18,779 nt of DNA, taken from contig CAYYVJ010000036.1 of assembly GCA_964475115.1 (NCBI GenBank), positions 1-18,779 of the forward strand, in the 5' to 3' direction. This document shows, piece by piece, positions 1-7,639 of this stretch. Made by a program: the position numbers and the translations under genes. The notes below the pieces were generated by a model, which saw only the letters and a list, made by a program, of their open reading frames with translations, made no database searches and had not been told where the DNA came from. How positions within the stretch are numbered: the stretch's first letter is position 1; every line of letters begins with the position of its first letter. This DNA is from CAYYVJ01 sp964475115 (GTDB taxonomy: Bacteria > Bacillota > Clostridia > Lachnospirales > Lachnospiraceae).

Positions 1-2396
1 ATTTCTTCTAAGGCCTTTAGTATCTTATCCATTGCTTCTGTTACATCTTTTTCCTCAAGTGTACGGTCGGAAGCTCTAAAAATGATGGAATAGGCAACTG
101 ATTTATGACCTGGTTTAATTTGATTTCCTTCATAAAGATCAAATAGCTTATAGCTCTCTACTAATTTTCCACCTTTTTTAGTTATGATATCTTCTATTTC
201 CCCTACCATGATTTCTTTTGGTACAACCATACTGATATCACGTGTAACAGCAGGGAATTTAGCGATACCGTTGTATTTTCGGTCAAAAGTAGCAAATGGA
301 AGGACAGCTTCTATATCGATTACTCCAATATATACTCTTTCTCCTATATCATAATTATCACTTACTTCCGGATGAACTTCCCCTAGATATCCAATTATGG
401 TATTTTTATAAACTACATCTGCCTGTCTTCCTGGATGTAGGAAAGGTTTCTTATTGTCCACATTATAAGAGAGCTTTTCGCTAAATCCAACTTTTTCTAA
501 AAACTCTTCTATAACACCCTTCATTGTGAAGAAGTCACCTTCTCCATACATTCCAAGGGTAAACTGCATTCTTTCATCAGGTAGTTCTGTAATAGGTAAT
601 TGTCTTGGAATATAAATATTTCCCAACTCATATAAGCGCACATCTTTATTTCTACGATTGTAGTTTGTAGATAAAGACACAAGCAATCCATTTAAAGGAG
701 TTGTTTTCATAATACTAAAATCTTCTCCTAAAGGATTAGAAATCACTACTGTATTTCTAAGATCTGAATCCTTCTCAATTAAAAGCTTATCAAACACTTT
801 AGGACTTTCAAATGAATAAGTCATACCTTGACTAAATCCAGAAAATTCAGCAATTTCTCTTGCTACAGATTCTACTCTATGCTTAAAGGATACTTTTCCT
901 GTAGTAGCTTCACCTGTAGGCAAAGTAGTAGGTATATTATCGTATCCAAAGAATCTAGCTACTTCCTCTGCAATGTCTGCTCTTCCTTCTAAATCTTGTC
1001 TAAAAGTAGGAATAATAAGTTCTTCTGTCCCAGCATCGTATTCTAATTCAATTCTTTCAAAATAGAAAAGCATTTCTTCTTTAGAAATCTGTGTACCTAA
1101 AAGTTTATTAATATATTCTGCTTGGAACTTTATTCTTCTTGCTTCTCTTTTATTCTTATAAACATCAGCAATACCGCCCACCACTTCACCAGCACCTAGC
1201 TCTTCAATCAATTGACATGCACGATTTATTGCCGTTTCTGCATTATTAGGATCTAAACCTTTTTCAAATTTTCCTGAAGCCTCCGTCCTTAACCCAACCT
1301 TCTTAGAAGAAAGTCTTATGTTCGTTCCATTAAAACATGCTGCTTCAAATAAAATAGTAGATACATCATCTGTAATTTTAGAATTCTCTCCACCCATAAT
1401 CCCCGCAATACCTATAAGCTTTTCAGCATCGCAAATCATTAGTATTGATGAGTCTAGTTTTCTCATCTGTCCATCTAGTGTTTGGAATTCTTCTCCATCT
1501 GCTGCCCTTCTAACTACAATCTTATTTCCAGCTATGGTATCCATATCATAAGCATGCATCGGTTGGCCGTATTCTTCCATTACGTAATTAGTAATATCTA
1601 CGATATTATTAATGGGGCGAATTCCAGCTGCTGCTAATCTTCTTTGCATCCATTCTGGAGAAGCTTCTATTTTCACATTTTTTACTGCTCTAGCACAATA
1701 TCTTGGACAAAGTTCATCATCCTGTACTTCGATTTTTATAGAATCATTTACGTTTTCCTTATTTCCTTTTACTTCAACAACAGGAGCCACGAACTTCTTG
1801 CCAAAAGTAGCTGCTGCTTCTCTTGCTATTCCTAAAACACTATAGCAATCTACTCTATTTGATGTAATTTCATATTCAAATACAGTATCACGAAGTCCTA
1901 AGAATTCTACCGCATCGTTTCCGATAGGCGCATCTTTAGGAAGTATATAGATTCCATCCTCTGGAGCATCTGGATACATCTCATTAGAAGAACCAAGCTC
2001 TTCAATTGAACAAAGCATTCCATTGGATTCTACTCCTCTCAACTTACCTTTTTTAATTTTGATACCTTCCTCTGCTACAGTTCCATCATGGCTTCCAGCA
2101 ACTCTTCCACCTGCTAAAACAACAGGAATTTTATCTAATTCCTTAATATTATTGGCACCTGTAACAATCTGAACAATATCTGTCCCCACATCTACCTGGC
2201 AAATAACTAATTTATCTGCATCTGGATGCCTTTCAATCTTCTGTATTTGTCCAATTATAATTTTTTCTAAGTTTTTATCTAAATGTTCATATCCTTCTAC
2301 TTTTGTACCTGAAAGAGTCATTGCATCTGTATATTCTTGTGCTTCTACTTCTAAATCTGGTACATAAGCTTTTATCCATGACAATGGTGTGTTCAT
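1..2396 (-). CDS. pheT: Phenylalanine--tRNA ligase beta subunit (3' end outside window)
   Basis: Beta subunit of the alpha2beta2 cytoplasmic enzyme that charges tRNA-Phe; it carries the tRNA-binding and editing domains while PheS holds the active site. Reading from ATG at 2396 gives 798 open codons to the window edge, beginning MNTPLSWIKAYVPDLEVEAQ. Visible in order: an N-terminal OB-fold tRNA-binding domain (about residues 40-150, with HPDADKLVICQVDVG), a B3/B4 editing domain (about 210-385, with ITNYVMEEYGQPMHAYD), B5 (about 400-475), the catalytic-like core, and a C-terminal anticodon-binding FDX-ACB domain (FPAVTRDISMVVPKEI). Bacterial PheT is usually near 790-805 residues, so only a few codons are missing. 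AGGGAGGG lies 7 bases before the ATG. It follows pheS by 16 bp and shares its T-box leader. Identification is firm. Confidence 0.97.
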   Translation of the reverse strand, partial: MNTPLSWIKAYVPDLEVEAQEYTDAMTLSGTKVEGYEHLDKNLEKIIIGQIQKIERHPDADKLVICQVDVGTDIVQIVTGANNIKELDKIPVVLAGGRVAGSHDGTVAEEGIKIKKGKLRGVESNGMLCSIEELGSSNEMYPDAPEDGIYILPKDAPIGNDAVEFLGLRDTVFEYEITSNRVDCYSVLGIAREAAATFGKKFVAPVVEVKGNKENVNDSIKIEVQDDELCPRYCARAVKNVKIEASPEWMQRRLAAAGIRPINNIVDITNYVMEEYGQPMHAYDMDTIAGNKIVVRRAADGEEFQTLDGQMRKLDSSILMICDAEKLIGIAGIMGGENSKITDDVSTILFEAACFNGTNIRLSSKKVGLRTEASGKFEKGLDPNNAETAINRACQLIEELGAGEVVGGIADVYKNKREARRIKFQAEYINKLLGTQISKEEMLFYFERIELEYDAGTEELIIPTFRQDLEGRADIAEEVARFFGYDNIPTTLPTGEATTGKVSFKHRVESVAREIAEFSGFSQGMTYSFESPKVFDKLLIEKDSDLRNTVVISNPLGEDFSIMKTTPLNGLLVSLSTNYNRRNKDVRLYELGNIYIPRQLPITELPDERMQFTLGMYGEGDFFTMKGVIEEFLEKVGFSEKLSYNVDNKKPFLHPGRQADVVYKNTIIGYLGEVHPEVSDNYDIGERVYIGVIDIEAVLPFATFDRKYNGIAKFPAVTRDISMVVPKEIMVGEIEDIITKKGGKLVESYKLFDLYEGNQIKPGHKSVAYSIIFRASDRTLEEKDVTEAMDKILKALEE

Positions 2397-2412
2397 ATCA
2401 TTCCCTCCCTTT

Positions 2413-3432
2413 CTAGAACTGTTTTAAAAATCTTGTGTCATTCTCATATAGCAATCTCATATCATCAATTTCATATTTTAATAATGCGATACGTTCCAAT
2501 CCCATACCAAAAGCAAAACCTGTGTATTCATTCGAATCAATTCCGCTCATTTCTAGAACTCTTGGATGTACCATTCCACAACCTAATATTTCTATCCAAC
2601 CAGTTCCTTTACACATCCTACAGCCGTCTCCACCGCATTTGAAGCAAGTAACGTCTACTTCTGCACTTGGCTCTGTAAATGGAAAATGATGAGGTCTAAA
2701 TTTAACTTTTGTCTCTGGTCCAAATAGTTCTTTCGCAAATTCAGCTAAAGTACCCTTTAAGTCTGCAAATGTAATGTTTTTATCGATAACAAGGCCTTCT
2801 ATCTGGTGAAAAGAAGGTGAATGTGTCGCGTCTACTTCATCGGAACGAAATACCTTTCCTGGTGCTATCATACGGATAGGTAATTTTCCCTTTTCCATAA
2901 CACGTACTTGGACTGGAGAAGTCTGAGTTCTAAGTACAATCTTATCATTAATATAAAACGTATCCTGTTCATCCTTTGCTGGATGATTTGCAGGTATATT
3001 TAATGCCTCAAAATTGTAATAGTCATATTCTACTTCTGGTCCTTCTACAACTTCATAACCCATTCCTACAAATATATTTTCCACTTCTTCTAACGCTATG
3101 GTATTAGGATGTCTATGGCCAATCACATTCTTTTTAGCTGGAAGAGTAACATCAATCACTTCTTTTTTTAGCTGTTGTTCTCTCATAGCCTTTGATAATT
3201 TTGATTTAACCTCTTCTAGTTTTTCTTCAATCTCAGCTCTTACCTCGTTTACTAATTGACCAAATACTGGCCTTTCTTCAGGACTAAGATCTTTCATTGA
3301 TTTTAAAATTGCTGTTAACTCACCTTTTTTTCCAAGATAAGCAACACGTTTTTCATTTAATTTGTCTAACGTGTCAGATGATAAAATTTGTTTTATCGCA
3401 TCTTCTCTTAATTTTTTTAGATTATTATCCAT
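2413..3432 (-). CDS. pheS: Phenylalanine--tRNA ligase alpha subunit
   Basis: Catalytic alpha subunit that activates phenylalanine with ATP and transfers it to tRNA-Phe. The N-terminal 90 or so residues form a charged coiled coil; the class II synthetase core follows, with motif 2 (FRSDEVDATHSPSFHQIEG) and motif 3 near the end (GFAFGMGLERIALLKYEIDD). The four-cysteine stretch CFKCGGDGCRMCKGTG is also typical of bacterial PheS. Start choice: the frame is open to an ATG at 3444, but that ATG is part of the sequence ATGGAGG, whose GGAGG sits 5 bases before a second ATG at 3432. The 3432 start (MDNNLKKLRED) gives 339 residues, the usual family length. It is the first gene of pheST and is preceded by a T-box terminator about 24 bp upstream. 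Confidence 0.97.
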   Translation of the reverse strand: MDNNLKKLREDAIKQILSSDTLDKLNEKRVAYLGKKGELTAILKSMKDLSPEERPVFGQLVNEVRAEIEEKLEEVKSKLSKAMREQQLKKEVIDVTLPAKKNVIGHRHPNTIALEEVENIFVGMGYEVVEGPEVEYDYYNFEALNIPANHPAKDEQDTFYINDKIVLRTQTSPVQVRVMEKGKLPIRMIAPGKVFRSDEVDATHSPSFHQIEGLVIDKNITFADLKGTLAEFAKELFGPETKVKFRPHHFPFTEPSAEVDVTCFKCGGDGCRMCKGTGWIEILGCGMVHPRVLEMSGIDSNEYTGFAFGMGLERIALLKYEIDDMRLLYENDTRFLKQF

Positions 3433-3456
3433 AATGTCCTCCATTCATATTGAAAT

Positions 3457-3487
3457 AAAAAAGCCCCGTCCCAAAAAGGGACGGAGC
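3457..3487 (-). terminator. T-box intrinsic terminator
   Basis: On the minus strand GCTCCGTCCC (3487-3478), loop TTTTT, GGGACGGGGC (3472-3463), then TTTTTT. This is a 10-bp stem with one G-T pair. It shares CCGTCCC with the T-box antiterminator, so the two folds are mutually exclusive. Confidence 0.93.
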
Positions 3488-3705
3488 ATAAATTCCGTGG
3501 TACCACCCTAATTCCTGCATTTAATTCTACACAGGCACTTAGATTGCGTAACGTGCACATACGTCATTCCTTACTATTATTTAGGGAATGCAGCTCCAAT
3601 GGGAAATTCAATTCATACTTGAACTTAAGACAGTTTTCAGCCAATGACTGTCTCTCTCTGAAAGAAAGTAAGGATCTACTAACATCTTCTTAACCTTTTC
3701 AATAG
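3457..3705 (-). promoter_or_regulatory. T-box leader (tRNA-Phe sensing) of pheST
   Basis: A T-box riboswitch that reads uncharged tRNA-Phe and decides between antitermination and termination. The conserved T-box sequence AGGGTGGTACCACGG lies at 3509-3495 on the minus strand; its AGGG/TGG part can pair with CCGTCCC at 3484-3478 to form the antiterminator, which excludes the terminator at 3487-3457. Upstream are the conserved stretches CAGAGAGAGA (3660-3651) and GGAGCTG (3597-3591). A TTC followed by A at 3623-3621 is the likely phenylalanine specifier codon; other TTC triplets lie nearby, so a fold is needed to fix it. T-box control of aminoacyl-tRNA synthetase genes is standard in Firmicutes. 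Confidence 0.93.
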
Positions 3706-3709
3706 GTTT

Positions 3710-3738
3710 ATTCTAAACATAATCCAAATGGATGTCAA
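3710..3738 (-). promoter_or_regulatory. Sigma-A promoter of pheST
   Basis: TTGACA at 3738-3733, a 17-base spacer, and TAGAAT at 3715-3710 on the minus strand. The -35 is perfect and the -10 differs from TATAAT at one base. Transcription would begin near 3703, just before the T-box leader. Confidence 0.85.
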
Positions 3739-3798
3739 GTTTTATTTATTTTGCAAACTGTTATTCTTCGGCTAATTCACTAAAATCAAGATATTTTT

Positions 3799-4176
3799 TT
3801 AACTCAACATTCCACCGAGCATACCAGAACCTACACATATTCCAAGTACCGCAATTGCATGATTAAAATCTTGATAAAAAGATCGATTTACAATAAAGGA
3901 TATAATAGATAGTATGGTAAAATAGGCGAATCCCATTGCAAATCCCCAGAAATATTTTTTCTCTTTTGTAATTTTCCCAATTATAAAACCACTTACAAAG
4001 GTTGAAATTATGTAAACACAAATTACACCTATTCCTAGTGAAGAATTTGACATCTTCAACTTTAATAAAAGTAATGATAGCGTCAATAATCCTATTCCCG
4101 TTATGATATAGGATGCAACTAATACCTTTAATATAAGTACAAGTTTTGAATTCTTCTTAAAGATTTCTCCTAACAT
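3799..4176 (-). CDS. TIGR04086 / DUF3792-type small membrane protein
   Basis: A 125-residue integral membrane protein with four predicted helices (roughly residues 10-38, 45-67, 74-95 and 103-125). It resembles the TIGR04086 (DUF3792, YrzE-like) family in its helix pattern and the glycine-rich FVSGFIIGKITKEKKYFWGF core. The family has no established biochemical role. Start choice: the frame extends to ATG 4188, but that ATG is embedded in ATGGAGG, and GGAGG stands 5 bases before ATG 4176 (MLGEIFKKNSK). It stands alone, with a perfect palindrome in its upstream region and the pheST promoter about 60 bp downstream. Oddity: after the TAA stop, a shifted frame continues with 12 gene-like codons (KKYLDFSELAEE) to a second stop, which could mean a one-base loss near the poly-A run. 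Confidence 0.75.
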   Translation of the reverse strand: MLGEIFKKNSKLVLILKVLVASYIITGIGLLTLSLLLLKLKMSNSSLGIGVICVYIISTFVSGFIIGKITKEKKYFWGFAMGFAYFTILSIISFIVNRSFYQDFNHAIAVLGICVGSGMLGGMLS

Positions 4177-4194
4177 ACTTTCCTCCATTATTCC

Positions 4195-4213
4195 ATATAC
4201 ATGACATGTATAT
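4195..4213. promoter_or_regulatory. Perfect 19-bp palindrome upstream of the TIGR04086-type gene
   Basis: ATATACATG-A-CATGTATAT: two perfect 9-bp arms around one central base, 19 bp before the start codon at 4176. Size and position fit a dimeric repressor operator or a short 5' UTR hairpin. The regulator is unknown. Confidence 0.5.
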
Positions 4214-4261
4214 TATGCATATTTACTTTCTATATTAAAATATATTTCATCACTTTATATT

Positions 4262-4924
4262 CTAGTACCCTTTTCTCACAACAGTTGCACCAGAAAAATT
4301 AAAATAGTGATAATTGAATCCATCCATTCTAATATTTCCACTCGTGTAAAATGCATATAGACCTGTCCCATCAATGGTTTGATACCATTCCTCCTCTTTT
4401 GTGTAGGGAAAAGACACTAAGTACTGAATCCCCTCATTTTTTAATTTATTATAATCATTAATACTTGATTCTAATGTATCTCTAATCCTATTTATTCTTT
4501 CTAGTTGCTTATCTGTTTGAAAACAATACTTGCTGCTCCACTCTTGTAAATATATTTTTTCATCCTTTTCTATGCTACTTTTATGAGAATAAATATAGAA
4601 ACCGTCTGCTTGAACAAATAGTAAGATTGGAACATGCTCTCTTAACTTTACTTCGCTATAATCAGAAATCGAACAATCTAATGATAGACGTAAAAGTCTA
4701 AAAAAATTATCTGCTAGGTAAACTTTGTTTATGATAGGTACTAAATCATCATCTACCCCTTCAATTGTTTTTTCTAATGCATCCATTACTACCGTATCCA
4801 TATTTACATTGTTCAAAGACTTATACCAAAGTGTTTCTTCCGTTGCACTATATTTTAAGTTAGATAAGGTAAATACTGTAATAGCAAAACATATAAAGAT
4901 TAGTGCAAAGTCAATCAACTTCAT
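4262..4924 (-). CDS. Membrane-anchored protein of the Tad-like locus (220 aa)
   Basis: Function not recognised. The protein begins with a single hydrophobic helix (MKLIDFALIFICFAITVFTL) followed by about 195 mostly polar residues that should lie outside the cell, the usual layout of a TadE/TadF-like minor pseudopilin or accessory protein. There are two cysteines (in SLDCSISD and SKYCFQTD) that could form a disulfide, and a helical, charged middle part around residues 140-165. Start choice: the frame opens at 4951, but GGAGGAAG lies 8-11 bases before ATG 4924, which puts the hydrophobic helix at the N-terminus. It overlaps the previous gene by 14 bp and is the last of the eight-gene operon, so translational coupling is likely. 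No clear terminator follows. Confidence 0.7.
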   Translation of the reverse strand: MKLIDFALIFICFAITVFTLSNLKYSATEETLWYKSLNNVNMDTVVMDALEKTIEGVDDDLVPIINKVYLADNFFRLLRLSLDCSISDYSEVKLREHVPILLFVQADGFYIYSHKSSIEKDEKIYLQEWSSKYCFQTDKQLERINRIRDTLESSINDYNKLKNEGIQYLVSFPYTKEEEWYQTIDGTGLYAFYTSGNIRMDGFNYHYFNFSGATVVRKGY

Positions 4925-5360
4925 ATTTGATACTTCCTCCATAATAAACAAAAGGAGTCTCGATACCAGGTTTTTTTGCAGAGACTTTCATCTGAAAAAA
5001 ATCACCTAAGTCAAATACATACTCCCCCTTTTCATACAACATTTCTAATAGTTGTTTCGTATAATTAGAATCCTCCTGCACAATATATCTTTCTTCCGGT
5101 TTTTTATGAGTAAAATGTACGTGTTGTAAGTCTGTTTCATACAGACCACCTAATAATCTTATTTTCTTTAGATAGCTTTCATACATGTCAACTGTAAGCC
5201 TTCCCTTATTCCTTACTGCATCTACTAAATACACTGTTTCTGTCATTATATATATTTGTTTTAGATTCTCCTGCCTTTGTAAGTAGAACTGCACTGGTAC
5301 TAAAAACATAAGAACTACTGCTAACAAAATACCAAATACCTTTCCAAAACTATCATTCAT
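4911..5360 (-). CDS. Membrane-anchored pseudopilin-like protein of the Tad-like locus (149 aa)
   Basis: A short N-terminal stretch (MNDSFGKVFG) precedes one transmembrane helix (ILLAVVLMFLVPVQFYL) and an extracytoplasmic domain of about 120 residues. The segment TETVYLVDAVRNKGRLTVDM resembles proteins I know from Tad-like loci of Lachnospiraceae; there is no catalytic motif. By topology and position it is probably a minor pilin or assembly protein of the TadE kind, but that is inference. Its ATG overlaps the end of the 55-codon gene upstream (8 bp shared), and its 3' end overlaps the next gene by 14 bp. Confidence 0.72.
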   Translation of the reverse strand: MNDSFGKVFGILLAVVLMFLVPVQFYLQRQENLKQIYIMTETVYLVDAVRNKGRLTVDMYESYLKKIRLLGGLYETDLQHVHFTHKKPEERYIVQEDSNYTKQLLEMLYEKGEYVFDLGDFFQMKVSAKKPGIETPFVYYGGSIKYEVD

Positions 5361-5520
5361 ATCCTTTTATCTCCATAACCACATGTTCAGAATTTATATT
5401 CTTATTTAATAGCATAATGGAATCATCATCTAATTTAACAAACCATAAAACAAGTGTCATAGCCATTACAAACAAAAATATGCTTGCTCCCATGTAGATT
5501 CCTGTTTCAATAGTATCCAT
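5353..5520 (-). CDS. Small single-helix membrane protein of the Tad-like locus (55 aa)
   Basis: A 55-residue open frame starting MDTIETGIYMGASIFLFVMA and ending IKGYE. One hydrophobic helix covers about residues 8-28, followed by a short polar tail (KLDDDSIMLLNKN). It begins 6 bases after the stop codon of the pilin-like gene, behind AGGTGA, and its stop codon lies inside the first codons of the next gene. The tight packing on both sides is the best evidence that it is translated. The role is unknown; a small pilin-like or assembly subunit is the obvious guess. Confidence 0.75.
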   Translation of the reverse strand: MDTIETGIYMGASIFLFVMAMTLVLWFVKLDDDSIMLLNKNINSEHVVMEIKGYE

Positions 5521-5526
5521 ATTCAC

Positions 5527-5982
5527 CTACTGTTGTACAAAGGAAATTCCTGTAATAGTTCCATTATCATCTCGAAAAATAGAACCCATAAATCGACCTA
5601 TTGGATTGATATAATTCGCATTTACTTCTTTTTGGGCTGACTTATAATCTACGTCTGACTCCTTTCCAAGCTCACCTGTCTCTTCACTATACTTATATCC
5701 ATAAAAAGTACTATTCTCATTTTTTTTAGTTTGTACTCGAACTCCAATTGATTCTCCTTGAAATTTTCGAATTACATTTAATACTTCACTTCCTGAAACT
5801 TCTGTTCCATCATAAATAGTTCTTGCATTCTCCGAAAATTCAGCATTTAACTCATTTATTTGCCCTGCACCTGTTGCAGCCGTATCTTTTGCTTCTCTAG
5901 CAATAAAAAAACCTAAGCCAATAATAATACATGTTATTATGGTCCCTGCGGCCAGCATAAGCCCCTTTAAACTATTCTCCAT
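5527..5982 (-). CDS. Pilin-like / Flp-like secreted subunit (151 aa)
   Basis: Likely structural subunit of the Tad-like apparatus. Residues 8-28 form one hydrophobic helix (LMLAAGTIITCIIIGLGFFI) close to the N-terminus, preceded only by MENSLKG, then an extracytoplasmic domain with TIYDGTEVSGSEVLNVIRKF, a pattern I associate with pilin-like proteins in Lachnospiraceae Tad loci. KG before the helix could be a prepilin peptidase site (the cut being after G7), but the glutamate found at position 5 of most mature type IV pilins is absent. AGGAGA lies 7 bases before the ATG. It follows the TadB/TadC-like gene after a 70-bp gap, the only sizeable gap in the operon, which could allow RNA processing or an extra promoter to raise its level. 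Confidence 0.75.
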   Translation of the reverse strand: MENSLKGLMLAAGTIITCIIIGLGFFIAREAKDTAATGAGQINELNAEFSENARTIYDGTEVSGSEVLNVIRKFQGESIGVRVQTKKNENSTFYGYKYSEETGELGKESDVDYKSAQKEVNANYINPIGRFMGSIFRDDNGTITGISFVQQ

Positions 5983-6052
5983 ATATAATCTCCTTTTCTA
6001 TACTCCAATACTGTACACCTTGGTTTTGTGCGTTTATAGTTCTCTTCCAACC

Positions 6053-7639
6053 TTATATAATTGAACGAATTCCTTCTGAATAGAAAATCAATTGACTAAG
6101 TCCTTCTATTACAAAAGGTATGATTAATTTAAATATAACTACTAAAAACATTGGCAAGTATGCCATAACCTTACTAATACTCACCGTATTTGTTAACCAT
6201 AATTCTTTTTCTTGCTTTTGTTTCTGTAAATAATATCGTCTATCCACCTCCAAATACTCGAACACCTGACAGATTGGGAGTCTATCACAGGCCAAAAATC
6301 CCTTTATTAATTTAGAAAAAGGTGGATAATTCATCTCTTCTTCTAACTCATATAAAAGCTTATTCCCCATAATTCCTAATCTTCCAAGAACAGATTCCAT
6401 TCCTTCTTTGAAGGTAAATGCTGTTTTACACATCCATTCGAAAATGGTTTCGATTGACATACCGTCTATATTTTTTAATATCAGTATTATTGTTTGGAAC
6501 CTCACAATCTCTTCTTCATATTTTTGCTTCATCCATTCCTTTAAAAAAATTAACTTTATCAAAGGGAATGCTCCGCAGATAAGACCCAAAATAGGTCCAG
6601 CCACATTTATTCCAAAAAGAATTAGACCTATTAACGTTCCAGCTAGTCCGTATATTATCTGCTTACATAAAAATTCTTTACATGTATAGGGTGAATCCGT
6701 CATTAATAAGTTATTGTACACGATATCTATATATTTTCTTTGATGGTTTATAATCTGAATGAGATAATAAGAAACGCTATCCATATTTGAGATTTTATAA
6801 ATAAAATAATTTCTCTCTTTTTTAAAGGAAGCTTCATAATGAAAAAACTGAATAAGATAGAATATAAGAAATGTAAATGTAAAAATAATAATGGTAGCTA
6901 ATCTCCCTGTTTCACAATCATAATATATTTTTAATTCTTCTAAATTTGATACTGCCCAGTATTCGATAGGCCTAATTGCAAACAATGCCGCCAAAGTCAC
7001 TTCTTCTAATCCAGAAAAAAGTGCATTAGATCTTTTTCGCCTCAGTATTTCATCAGAAACTTGTTCTTTTAAGGAAGTCAGATTTAATAGAAAGTGAGAA
7101 CCTTCCTCACTGATTTGATCACCATAGATGTAATTGCTTTGACATAAAATATAAAGCATAAGGAAAAATGAATTAGGCGCTAATCTAGCATATTCAACTT
7201 CTTCATCGTTTGCTTTTTCAAAACAATATTGAAACATCAATTCCCCTTGTAAATTCATTTTATACTCTGCTTCTCCCATTGCTTCTAAATAAGCCTCTTC
7301 TAAACTTGAATTCCCTTGATAAGAAAACCTCAAGTCACTCATAAAGCTTTCCAACTGAGTTAATAAATTCAATTCAAGTTTTGAAATATTTTTCCGAACT
7401 ACCACTCTGTAAATAGAATTCCCTAAAACTCCCATTAAAATAAGATAATAGAGTCTGAAATCCAGATAAATACATAGCAATAAAGTTGCAATCCCTATTC
7501 CTATGAAACTTTTAAGTAAAATTTCAAAAGATTTTTTCCGAATTGATTTCTCATCTCCAGGATAAAACCTCCTAATATTCCCACTTAAATCTTTTGTAAA
7601 TAAAATGTCACTCATAAAACAGTTCCATAATATTTTCAT
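6053..7639 (-). CDS. Tandem TadB/TadC-like (T2SSF) inner-membrane platform protein
   Basis: A 528-residue membrane protein likely to be the platform that couples the ATPase to pilin assembly. It has a two-part layout: helices at about 41-82, a cytoplasmic region with LLTQLESFMSDLRFSYQGNS followed by SLEEAYLEAM (94-122), a helix at about 246-268; then helices at about 328-366, a second cytoplasmic region with EEEIVRFQTIILILKN and GMSIETIFEWM (376-404), and a final helix at 487-515. TadB and TadC are normally separate proteins of about 300 residues, each with this pattern, so this looks like a fusion. Start choice: the frame opens at a TTG (7642), but GGAGG lies 6 bases before ATG 7639. It overlaps the ATPase gene by 32 bp. 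Confidence 0.75.
   Translation of the reverse strand: MKILWNCFMSDILFTKDLSGNIRRFYPGDEKSIRKKSFEILLKSFIGIGIATLLLCIYLDFRLYYLILMGVLGNSIYRVVVRKNISKLELNLLTQLESFMSDLRFSYQGNSSLEEAYLEAMGEAEYKMNLQGELMFQYCFEKANDEEVEYARLAPNSFFLMLYILCQSNYIYGDQISEEGSHFLLNLTSLKEQVSDEILRRKRSNALFSGLEEVTLAALFAIRPIEYWAVSNLEELKIYYDCETGRLATIIIFTFTFLIFYLIQFFHYEASFKKERNYFIYKISNMDSVSYYLIQIINHQRKYIDIVYNNLLMTDSPYTCKEFLCKQIIYGLAGTLIGLILFGINVAGPILGLICGAFPLIKLIFLKEWMKQKYEEEIVRFQTIILILKNIDGMSIETIFEWMCKTAFTFKEGMESVLGRLGIMGNKLLYELEEEMNYPPFSKLIKGFLACDRLPICQVFEYLEVDRRYYLQKQKQEKELWLTNTVSISKVMAYLPMFLVVIFKLIIPFVIEGLSQLIFYSEGIRSII

Noticed and set aside
3722..3733. Palindrome ATCCA-AA-TGGAT in the spacer of the pheST promoter
   Set aside because: Only 5-bp arms; the T-box already explains control of pheST, so an operator here is not needed.
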